Source: Kitasatospora sp052076145 (GTDB lineage: Bacteria; Actinomycetota; Actinomycetes; Streptomycetales; Streptomycetaceae). From it: DNA of 64,000 nucleotides. Shown piece by piece: positions 56,106 to 64,000 of this stretch. Position 1 is the first letter of the stretch, and each line of letters starts with the position of its first letter. The stretch is from positions 2,790,001-2,854,000 of the forward strand of contig NZ_CP197246.1 in the NCBI RefSeq assembly GCF_052076145.1. The letters are read 5' to 3'. Below the pieces are notes generated by a model. That model was not told the DNA's origin. It ran no database searches and was given only the letters and a program-made list of their open reading frames with translations. The translations under genes were made by a program, and so were the position numbers.

Positions 56106-56137
56106 AGAAGGCCCTCGCCGTCCGGCGAGGACCTTCT
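56106..56137 (-). terminator. Hairpin downstream of tRNA-Thr
   Basis: Outer AGAAGG/CCTTCT and inner CTCGCC/GGCGAG pair, with a small internal loop and a GTCC tetraloop, just 3' of the tRNA. Confidence 0.7.
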
Positions 56138-56145
56138 ACATACCG

Positions 56146-56221
56146 TGGAGCCCCCATGCGGAATCGAACCGCAGACCTTCTCCTTACCATGGAGACGCTC
56201 TACCGACTGAGCTATAGGGGC
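56146..56221 (-). tRNA. tRNA-Thr(GGU)
   Basis: The 76-base minus-strand sequence has acceptor GCCCCTA/TGGGGGC, D-arm AGCTCAGTCGGTAGAGC, anticodon stem CTCC/GGAG with loop ATGGTAA (anticodon GGT), T-arm GCGGTTCGATTCCGC and encoded CCA. Confidence 0.95.
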
Positions 56222-56291
56222 GAACCGGTCGAACGAGGAAGACATTACATGGTCATCCGCCGGAACGTGAAATCGGCCCCCGCCGACAGCC

Positions 56292-57608
56292 CTAAGCCGC
56301 CACGAGGGCCAGATCGCTGCCCCGCGTCTCCGGCAGCGCCCACAGGCAGAGCAGCGAGACCAGGCCGATCCCGGCCAGGTACCAGCCCACCGGCTGGGCC
56401 GTCCCGTACGCGGCCGTCAGCCTGGTCGCCACCAGCGGTGCCGTCGCCCCGCCGACCACGCCGCCGAGGTTGTACGTCAACGCCACGCCCGTGTACCGGA
56501 CCTGGGTCGGGAAGAGCTCCGGCAGGTACGCGGCGATCGGGCCGAAGAGGCAGCCGAGCACCGCCATCGCCCCGCCGATGCCGAGTGCCACCAGCGACGG
56601 CCGCCCCGTCTCCAGCAGCGGGAACAGCAGCAACGACCAGAACACGGCGGCGGCGCCCGCGAGTTGCAGCACCCTGCGGCGCCCCAGGCGGTCGCTGCAC
56701 CCGGCCGTCCACCAGGCCGCCAGCCCCTGCGGCACCGCACCGGCCAGCAGCAGGCCCAGCACCAGCGAGCGCGGCAGCCCAAGCGCGGTGGTCGCGTACG
56801 CCAGCGCGTAGGTGGTGGTCAGGTAGAACAGCGCGTACCCCACCATGATCGAGCCGCCGCCCAACGCCACCGCCCGCCCGTGCTCCCGCAACACCGTGAC
56901 GGCCGGCACCCGGACCGGCTCGGGCCGCCCCTCGAACAGCGGGCTCTCCTCGATCCGCAGCCGGACGAACAGCCCGACGGCCACCAGCGCCGTCGACGCC
57001 AGGAACGGCACCCGCCACCCCCACCCCAGGAACGCCGCCTCGCTGAGCCCCTCCGACAGCCCGAGGAACACCCCCGTCGCGACCAGGAACCCGGCGCACG
57101 GCCCCAGTTGCAGGTACGCCCCGTACCTTCCCCTACGCCCCGGCGGCGCGTGCTCGGCGATCAGCAGCGCCGCACCGCCCCACTCCCCGCCCAGCCCGAC
57201 CCCCTGGCAGGCCCGCAGCACCACCAGCGCCACCGGCGCCCACCACCCCCAGGCCGCGAACCCCGGCAGCACCCCCACCGCAGCCGTCGACACACCCATC
57301 AGCAGCAGCGACACCACCAGCATCGACCGCCGCCCCAGCCGGTCACCGAAGTGCCCGAACAGCAGCGCCCCCGCCGGCCGGGCCAGGAACGCCACCGCGT
57401 ACACCGAGAACGCCGCCAGCAGCGCCCCCGCCGCCCCGAGCCCGGGGAAGAACACCCGCCCGAAGACCAGAGCGGCTGCCGTGCCGTAGATGAAGAAGTC
57501 GTAGAACTCGATCGCCGTGCCGATGAACGCGGCCAGCGCCACCCTGCGCAGCGCCCCGCCCGACGGGCCGTCAGTGGTCGAAGGATCAGCACCCGAAGCA
57601 TCATTCAT
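56292..57608 (-). CDS. MFS transporter, metabolite:H+ symporter type
   Basis: This 438-residue membrane protein has about twelve hydrophobic helices. The loop HFGDRLGRRSMLVVSLLLMG carries the MFS motif, repeated as CSDRLGRRRVLQ in the second half, and IEFYDFFIYGTAAAL near the N-terminus is characteristic of the MHS (shikimate/proline-betaine/alpha-ketoglutarate) subfamily. Substrate unknown; probably an organic acid or compatible solute taken up with protons. It stands alone between tRNA-Thr and the ABC-F gene. Confidence 0.92.
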   Translation of the reverse strand: MNDASGADPSTTDGPSGGALRRVALAAFIGTAIEFYDFFIYGTAAALVFGRVFFPGLGAAGALLAAFSVYAVAFLARPAGALLFGHFGDRLGRRSMLVVSLLLMGVSTAAVGVLPGFAAWGWWAPVALVVLRACQGVGLGGEWGGAALLIAEHAPPGRRGRYGAYLQLGPCAGFLVATGVFLGLSEGLSEAAFLGWGWRVPFLASTALVAVGLFVRLRIEESPLFEGRPEPVRVPAVTVLREHGRAVALGGGSIMVGYALFYLTTTYALAYATTALGLPRSLVLGLLLAGAVPQGLAAWWTAGCSDRLGRRRVLQLAGAAAVFWSLLLFPLLETGRPSLVALGIGGAMAVLGCLFGPIAAYLPELFPTQVRYTGVALTYNLGGVVGGATAPLVATRLTAAYGTAQPVGWYLAGIGLVSLLCLWALPETRGSDLALVAA

Positions 57609-57711
57609 GCCCCCAGCCTGCTGACCCACCGCCCCGCCCCGACAGCCCGCACCCGGGTGAACCAGGCGCGAAGGAGGGAGCCGCGCTCCCCCCTGCGCAC
57701 GCCGGGAGCTG

Positions 57712-59505
<1,794 letters not shown>

Positions 59506-59567
59506 TGCAGCAGCGCTCCTGGGATCGACTCTTCGGGGAGTGCCCCGACCTCCCAAGAGTAGTGCGC

Positions 59568-60494
59568 CTAGCCAGGCAGGACGGCGGCCCCCGGGACGGG
59601 CCCGTACGTCGGGTGGGCCGTGCGGCAGGTGCCGGAGGCTTCGAGGGCGGCGGCCAGGGCGGCGGCGGCCTCGGCGCTGTCGGTGAGGAAGGCGCAGGTC
59701 GGGCCGGAGCCGGAGACCAGGGCGCCGACGGCTCCGGCGGCCGTGCCGGCGGCGAGGGTCGCGGCGAGGGCGGGGCGCAGCGAGAGGGCGGCGGGCTGGA
59801 GGTCGTTGGTGAGCGTCTCGGCGAGGGCCTTCGGGTCGCCGGTGGTGAGGGCGGCGAGGAGGGCCGGGGAGGCGTCGGGGGTGGGGATGTCGGTGTCGGT
59901 GGCGCCGAGCCCGGCCTCCTCGCGGAGGCGGTCGCACTCGCGGAACACGGCCGGGGTGGAGAGCCCGCCGTCGGCGACGGCGAAGACCCAGTGGTAGCTG
60001 CCGGTGACGGGCAGCGGCTCCAGCAGCTCGCCCCGGCCACGGCCCAGGGCGACGCCGCCGAGCAGCGCGAAGGGCACGTCCGAGCCGAGTTCGGCCGCGA
60101 GGTCGTGCAGGGTCGCGGCGGGGGTGTCGAGGCCCCAGAGGGCGTCGCAGGCCAGCAGCGCGGCGGCGGCGTCGGCGCTGCCGCCCGCCATGCCTCCCGC
60201 GACCGGGATCGCCTTCCTGATGTGCAGGTGCACGGCCGGCTCGGCGAGGCCGTGGTGGGCGGCGAGCAGCCGGGCCGCGCGGGCGGCGAGGTTGCTGTCG
60301 TCCAGCGGCACCTGGCCGGCGTCGGGGCCCTCGCAGCTGAGCGTCACCCCGGCCGTCCCGGGCCCGGCGGTGACCTCGTCGCCGAGGGCGACGGCGAAGA
60401 AGACGTTCGCCAGGTCGTGGAAGCCGTCGGCCCGCAGACCGCCGACCCCGAGCTGGACGTTGACCTTGGCGGGCACCCGTACCGTGACCGTCAC
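59568..60494 (-). CDS. ispE: 4-diphosphocytidyl-2-C-methyl-D-erythritol kinase
   Basis: This 308-residue GHMP kinase of the non-mevalonate isoprenoid pathway has VPAKVNVQLGVGGLRADGFH at the N-terminus, IPVAGGMAGGSADAA as the ATP loop and GALVSGSGPTCAF as the third motif. The start overlaps the ksgA stop by four bases (GTGA), the usual actinobacterial ksgA-ispE coupling. Confidence 0.95.
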   Translation of the reverse strand: MTVTVRVPAKVNVQLGVGGLRADGFHDLANVFFAVALGDEVTAGPGTAGVTLSCEGPDAGQVPLDDSNLAARAARLLAAHHGLAEPAVHLHIRKAIPVAGGMAGGSADAAAALLACDALWGLDTPAATLHDLAAELGSDVPFALLGGVALGRGRGELLEPLPVTGSYHWVFAVADGGLSTPAVFRECDRLREEAGLGATDTDIPTPDASPALLAALTTGDPKALAETLTNDLQPAALSLRPALAATLAAGTAAGAVGALVSGSGPTCAFLTDSAEAAAALAAALEASGTCRTAHPTYGPVPGAAVLPG

Positions 60495-61375
60495 AGGACG
60501 GGCGCCTTCGGCTTGTGCTCGGCGATCGCCGCGAACTGCTCGACCGTCAGCATCTCGCCGCGCAGCTTGTGGTCGATCCCGGCGCCCGCGAGCGCCTCCT
60601 CGGCGGCGGCCGGGGAGCCCGCCCAGCCGGCCAGCGCGGCGCGCAGCGTCTTGCGGCGCTGGGCGAAGGCGGCGTCGACGACGGCGAAGACCTCGCGGCG
60701 GGTGGCCGTCGTCCTCGGCTGCTCGCGGCGGATCAGCGAGACCAGGCCGGAGTCGACGTTCGGCGCGGGCCAGAAGACGTTCCGGCCGATCGCCCCGGCA
60801 CGCTTCACGTCGGCGTACCAGTTGGCCTTGACCGACGGCACGCCGTACACCTTGTTGCCCGGCTTGGCGGCGAGCCGGTCGGCGACCTCGCTCTGCACCA
60901 TGACGAGCGTGCGCTCGATGCTGGGGAAGGTCGCCAGCATGTGCAGCAGCACCGGGACGGCGACGTTGTACGGCAGGTTGGCGACGAGCGCGGTGGGCGG
61001 CGGGCCCGGCAGCTGGGTGACCTCCATCGCGTCGCTCAGCACCAGGTCGAAGTCCTTCGCCCGCGCGGGCAGCCGGGCGCCGATGGTGGTCGGCAGGTGC
61101 TGGGCCAGCAGCGGGTCGATCTCCACCGCCGTGACGTGCGCGGCGACGTCCAGCAGCGCCAGGGTCAGCGACCCGAGCCCCGGGCCGACCTCGACCACCG
61201 CGTCCTCGGCCGTCACCTCGGCCGCCCGGACGATCCGGCGCACGGTGTTGCCGTCGATCACGAAGTTCTGCCCACGCTGCTTGGTCGGCTTCACGCCGAG
61301 CGTCGCCGCGAGTTCCCGGATGTCCGAGGCGCCGAGGAGGTGGCTGTCAGGGGTGCTGGGGTCGGTGCTGCTCAC
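60491..61375 (-). CDS. ksgA: 16S rRNA dimethyladenosine transferase
   Basis: This 294-residue methyltransferase dimethylates two adenines in the 3' hairpin of 16S rRNA. KQRGQNFVID is the family N-terminal motif, EVGPGLGSLT the SAM loop and NLPYNV the catalytic motif IV. It follows tatD and metG on the same strand and is coupled to ispE. Confidence 0.96.
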   Translation of the reverse strand: MSSTDPSTPDSHLLGASDIRELAATLGVKPTKQRGQNFVIDGNTVRRIVRAAEVTAEDAVVEVGPGLGSLTLALLDVAAHVTAVEIDPLLAQHLPTTIGARLPARAKDFDLVLSDAMEVTQLPGPPPTALVANLPYNVAVPVLLHMLATFPSIERTLVMVQSEVADRLAAKPGNKVYGVPSVKANWYADVKRAGAIGRNVFWPAPNVDSGLVSLIRREQPRTTATRREVFAVVDAAFAQRRKTLRAALAGWAGSPAAAEEALAGAGIDHKLRGEMLTVEQFAAIAEHKPKAPVL

Positions 61376-61429
61376 CCGCCAAGGATACGGGGCTCACGTA
61401 CTGGGACGTCGCCGCCGGGGGCTGACGCG

Positions 61430-62308
61430 TCAGTACGAGAAGGCCCGCGCCGTGTTGGCCGCGATCGCCGTCGAGAGTTCGTCCTCGTGGAGGCCGAGGG
61501 TGGCGGCCATGCTGCGGACCGTCACGGGGATGAGGTACGGGGCGTTGGGGCGGCCCCGGTAGGGGTGGGGGGTGAGGAAGGGGGCGTCGGTCTCGACCAG
61601 GACGCGGTCGAGGGGGGTGGCGAGCAGGGCGTCCCGGAGGGGTTGGTTGGCCTTGAAGGTGACGGGGCCGGCGAAGGAGAGGTACCAGCCGTGCTCGGCG
61701 CAGGTGCGGGCCATGGCGGCGTCGCCGGAGTAGCAGTGGAAGACGGTCCGCTCGGGGGCGCCCTCCGCCAGCAGGACGGCGATGACGTCCTCGTGGGCGT
61801 CCCGGTCGTGGATGACGAGGGCCTTGCCGTGCCGCTTGGCGATCTCGATGTGGCGGCGGAAGGACTCCTTCTGGATGTCCACGCCCTCGGGGCCGGTACG
61901 GAAGTAGTCGAGCCCGGTCTCGCCGACGGCGCGGACCTGCGGCAGCGCCGCCAGGGCGTCCATCTCGGCAAGCGCTGCGTCCAGCGCCTTCGCACCCCCG
62001 GCGGGCCGCTGCTGCCCTGACCAGCCGTCGGGGTCGCCGAGGAAGATCCGCGGCGCCTCGTTGGGGTGCAGCGCGACGGCCGCGTGGACGGCCTCGTACT
62101 CGGCGGCCAACTCGGCGGCCCAGCGGGAGCCGGGCACGTCGCAGCCGACCTGGACGACGGTGGTGACCCCGACCGAGGCGGCCTTGGCGAGGCCCTCGGC
62201 GGGGGTGCCGGACTGCATGTCCAGGTGGGTGTGCGAGTCCGCGACCGGCACCGCCAGCGGGGCGGGCAGCGGCGGGGCGGTGGTGTCCTTGGTGTCCTTG
62301 CTGGCCAT
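61430..62308 (-). CDS. TatD-family metal-dependent hydrolase
   Basis: This 292-residue TIM-barrel enzyme of the TatD DNase family starts with a 22-residue Pro/Ala extension and then VADSHTHLD (metal ligands H26 and H28). AVGETGLDYF, VIHDRDAHEDV, FHCYSGD and ETDAPFLTPHPYRG supply the remaining ligands. Its ATG overlaps the metG stop by one base (TGATG), so it is translated with metG. Members act as 3'-5' DNA exonucleases or in DNA fragmentation and quality control. Confidence 0.94.
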   Translation of the reverse strand: MASKDTKDTTAPPLPAPLAVPVADSHTHLDMQSGTPAEGLAKAASVGVTTVVQVGCDVPGSRWAAELAAEYEAVHAAVALHPNEAPRIFLGDPDGWSGQQRPAGGAKALDAALAEMDALAALPQVRAVGETGLDYFRTGPEGVDIQKESFRRHIEIAKRHGKALVIHDRDAHEDVIAVLLAEGAPERTVFHCYSGDAAMARTCAEHGWYLSFAGPVTFKANQPLRDALLATPLDRVLVETDAPFLTPHPYRGRPNAPYLIPVTVRSMAATLGLHEDELSTAIAANTARAFSY

Positions 62309-63906
62309 CAGACGCTCGGCTTCTCTTCCAGACGGGGGAAGAGGATCTCCCCCTTGGTGACGGTGGTCCCGGCCGGGAGGCGGCCCCAGTCGGCGGTGGT
62401 GGCGATGGTCTGCGCCGACAGCTCGCCGAGCGAGGCGGTGGCGCCGAGCGACTCCCAGAGCTTGGCGGCGGAGACCGGCATCACCGGGTTGAGCAGCACG
62501 GCGGTGGCCCGCAGCGCCTCGGCGGCGGTGTAGAGGACGGTCGCCAGCCGGGCCTGCCCGGTCGCCGACCCGTCCTTGGCGACCTTCCAGGGCTCCTGCT
62601 CGGTGAGGTAGCCGTTGACCTGCTTCACGAAGTCGAAGACCGCCGCGAGGCCGCCCGCGAAGTCCAGCTCCTCGCCGATCTTCCGGTCGGCGGTCGCCAC
62701 CGCCACGGCCAGCCCGTCGGCGACGGCCTGCTCGGCGGGACCGTGGTCGGTGGCCGCGGGCAGCGTGCCGTCGAAGTACTTGCCGACCATCGCGGCGAGC
62801 CGGGAGGCGAGGTTGCCGAAGTCGTTGGCCAGCTCGGAGGTGTACCGGGCGGTGAAGTCCTCCCAGGAGAACGAGCCGTCGGTGCCGAACGGGATGGCCC
62901 GCAGGAAGTAGTAGCGGTAGGCGTCCACGCCGAAGTGCGAGGTCAGGTCCTGCGGGGCGACACCGGTCAGGTTGGACTTCGACATCTTCTCGCCGCCGAC
63001 CATCAGCCAGCCGTTGGCGACGACCCGCTTCGGCAGCGGCAGCCCGGCGGCCATCAGCATCGCGGGCCAGATCACCGCATGGAAGCGCAGGATGTCCTTG
63101 CCGACCAGGTGCACGGCGGCCGGCCAGAGCTCGGCGAAGCGCTCCGGGTCGGCGCCGTACCCGGCGGCGGTGAGGTAGTTCTGCAGCGCGTCGACCCAGA
63201 CGTACAGCACGTGCTTCTCGTCCCAGGGCAGCGGCACGCCCCAGTCGAAGGTCGACCGCGAGATCGAGAGGTCCTGTAGGCCCTGCTCGACGAAGCGCAG
63301 CACCTCGTTGCGCGCGGAGGCGGGCGCGATGAAGTCCGGGTTCGCGGCGTAGAACTCCAGCAGCTTCGGCCCGTACGCGGAGAGCCGGAAGAAGTAGTTC
63401 TCCTCCTCCAGCCACTCGACCGGCCGCTTGTGGACCGGGCAGAGCTTCTCCCCGTCGGAGGCGCCCGGCAGCAGCTCGGCGGGGAGCTTGTACTCCTCGC
63501 AGCCGACGCAGTACGGGCCCTCGTACCTGCCCTGGTAGATCTCGCCCTTGTCGTGCAGGTCCTGGACGAACTCCTGCACGCGGTCGGTGTGCCGCTGCTC
63601 GGTCGTCCGGATGAAGTCGTCGTTGGCGATGTTCAGGTGCTGCCAGAGCGGCTTCCAGGCGTCCTCGACCAGCTTGTCGCACCACTCCTGCGGGGTGACG
63701 CCGTGCGCGTCGGCCGTCCGCATGATCTTCTGCCCGTGCTCGTCGGTACCGGTCAGGTACCAGACCTTCTCGCCGCGCTGGCGGTGCCAACGGGTCAGCA
63801 CGTCCCCCGCGACGGTCGTGTACGCGTGGCCGAGGTGCGGCCGGTCGTTCACGTAGTAGATCGGGGTGGTGACGTAGTACGCGCGCTGATCCGTTGTGGC
63901 CGCCAT
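62308..63906 (-). CDS. metG: Methionyl-tRNA synthetase
   Basis: This 532-residue class I synthetase has HLGHA (24-28) as the HIGH motif and KMSKS near residue 305. A zinc knuckle CVGC...CPVH in the insertion is present, and it ends without the C-terminal tRNA-binding dimer domain. TAGGAT lies 7 bases before the ATG, so translation appears leaderless. It is first of a metG-tatD-ksgA-ispE run. Confidence 0.97.
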   Translation of the reverse strand: MAATTDQRAYYVTTPIYYVNDRPHLGHAYTTVAGDVLTRWHRQRGEKVWYLTGTDEHGQKIMRTADAHGVTPQEWCDKLVEDAWKPLWQHLNIANDDFIRTTEQRHTDRVQEFVQDLHDKGEIYQGRYEGPYCVGCEEYKLPAELLPGASDGEKLCPVHKRPVEWLEEENYFFRLSAYGPKLLEFYAANPDFIAPASARNEVLRFVEQGLQDLSISRSTFDWGVPLPWDEKHVLYVWVDALQNYLTAAGYGADPERFAELWPAAVHLVGKDILRFHAVIWPAMLMAAGLPLPKRVVANGWLMVGGEKMSKSNLTGVAPQDLTSHFGVDAYRYYFLRAIPFGTDGSFSWEDFTARYTSELANDFGNLASRLAAMVGKYFDGTLPAATDHGPAEQAVADGLAVAVATADRKIGEELDFAGGLAAVFDFVKQVNGYLTEQEPWKVAKDGSATGQARLATVLYTAAEALRATAVLLNPVMPVSAAKLWESLGATASLGELSAQTIATTADWGRLPAGTTVTKGEILFPRLEEKPSV

Positions 63907-63913
63907 ACCGGAA

Positions 63914-63919
63914 ATCCTA
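63914..63919 (-). promoter_or_regulatory. -10 of a leaderless metG promoter
   Basis: TAGGAT, a strong Streptomyces -10, lies 7 bases upstream of the metG ATG with no ribosome site between. The -35 is poor. Confidence 0.5.
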
Positions 63920-63969
63920 GCCAGCCGGGCGGCCGGGCACGGACCGAGGGGCGCCCGGTGGCCCGGCCG

Positions 63970-64000
63970 TCAGGCGGAATTGCGGAACAGGAAGGAGTAC
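63970..64000 (-). CDS. Possible 3' end of a further gene
   Basis: The minus strand at the right edge reads YSFLFRNSA and a TGA stop, about 60 bases upstream of metG. Nine codons are too few for identification, and it may be chance. Confidence 0.3.
   Translation of the reverse strand, partial: YSFLFRNSA

Noticed and set aside
56146..56221. tRNA genes considered as integration sites for a mobile element
   Set aside because: No integrase, attachment-site duplication or phage/conjugative gene lies near any of the three tRNAs.

Overview
The window is a stretch of actinomycete chromosome. Base composition is very GC-rich, GTG starts are common, and many neighbouring genes overlap by four bases (GTGA or ATGA). 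Gene content points to the Streptomycetaceae (Streptomyces or Kitasatospora): a tRNA-Leu(UAA) that matches bldA, a resuscitation-promoting factor gene behind a ydaO-type c-di-AMP riboswitch, a divIC-eno block, galTEK with a galP1-like promoter, and several polymorphic-toxin-type SUKH genes. No integrase, transposase, phage gene or CRISPR array was seen, so this looks like core chromosome with accessory patches.

Layout. 1-6.4 kb: 5' part of a cystathionine beta-synthase gene, an SGNH hydrolase, a thiolase followed by a 101-bp tandem repeat, a membrane protein, a BAX-inhibitor-1-like protein and bldA. 6.8-10.2 kb: a MacB/LolD-type ABC ATPase and FtsX-like permease. 10.4-15.6 kb: ndh (with a Rex-like operator upstream), ppx/gppA, a DUF501 gene, divIC and eno. 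15.8-25 kb: rpfA with its riboswitch, a P450, a half-length SDR-like gene, mazG, a SurA-like lipoprotein, a TPR remnant and mfd. 25.7-36.3 kb: a lipoprotein, a DivIVA/Scy-like coiled-coil protein and a set of toxin/immunity-type genes. These are a WHH-nuclease-SUKH fusion, a YrhB-deaminase-SUKH-4 fusion, a YwqJ-type deaminase and a SUKH-3 protein. A three-gene nucleotide-sugar operon lies between them. 36.3-45.5 kb: a histidine kinase, ppc, pth, rplY, prs, glmU and tRNA-Gln. 45.7-51.9 kb: an acyl desaturase with TetR and MarR regulators, then an unrecognised four-gene operon (short peptide, two helical proteins, cytoplasmic serine hydrolase) and a LuxR regulator. 52-56 kb: galTEK and a second LuxR regulator that carries a TTA codon. 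56.1-64 kb: tRNA-Thr, an MFS transporter, an ABC-F protein, ispE, ksgA, tatD and metG.

Three points stand out. First, bldA and a gene whose codon 13 is TTA lie in the same window, which predicts bldA-dependent translation of that LuxR-type regulator. Second, four genes between 28 and 36 kb combine nucleic-acid-active toxin folds with SUKH-type immunity domains, two of them fused in one chain, and none has a secretion signal. I think this is the best candidate for an under-described system. Third, the operon at 48.3-51.1 kb pairs a 67-residue peptide with translationally coupled proteins of unknown function and a signal-less penicillin-binding-type hydrolase. All domain calls were made by reading motifs; nothing was searched against a database.
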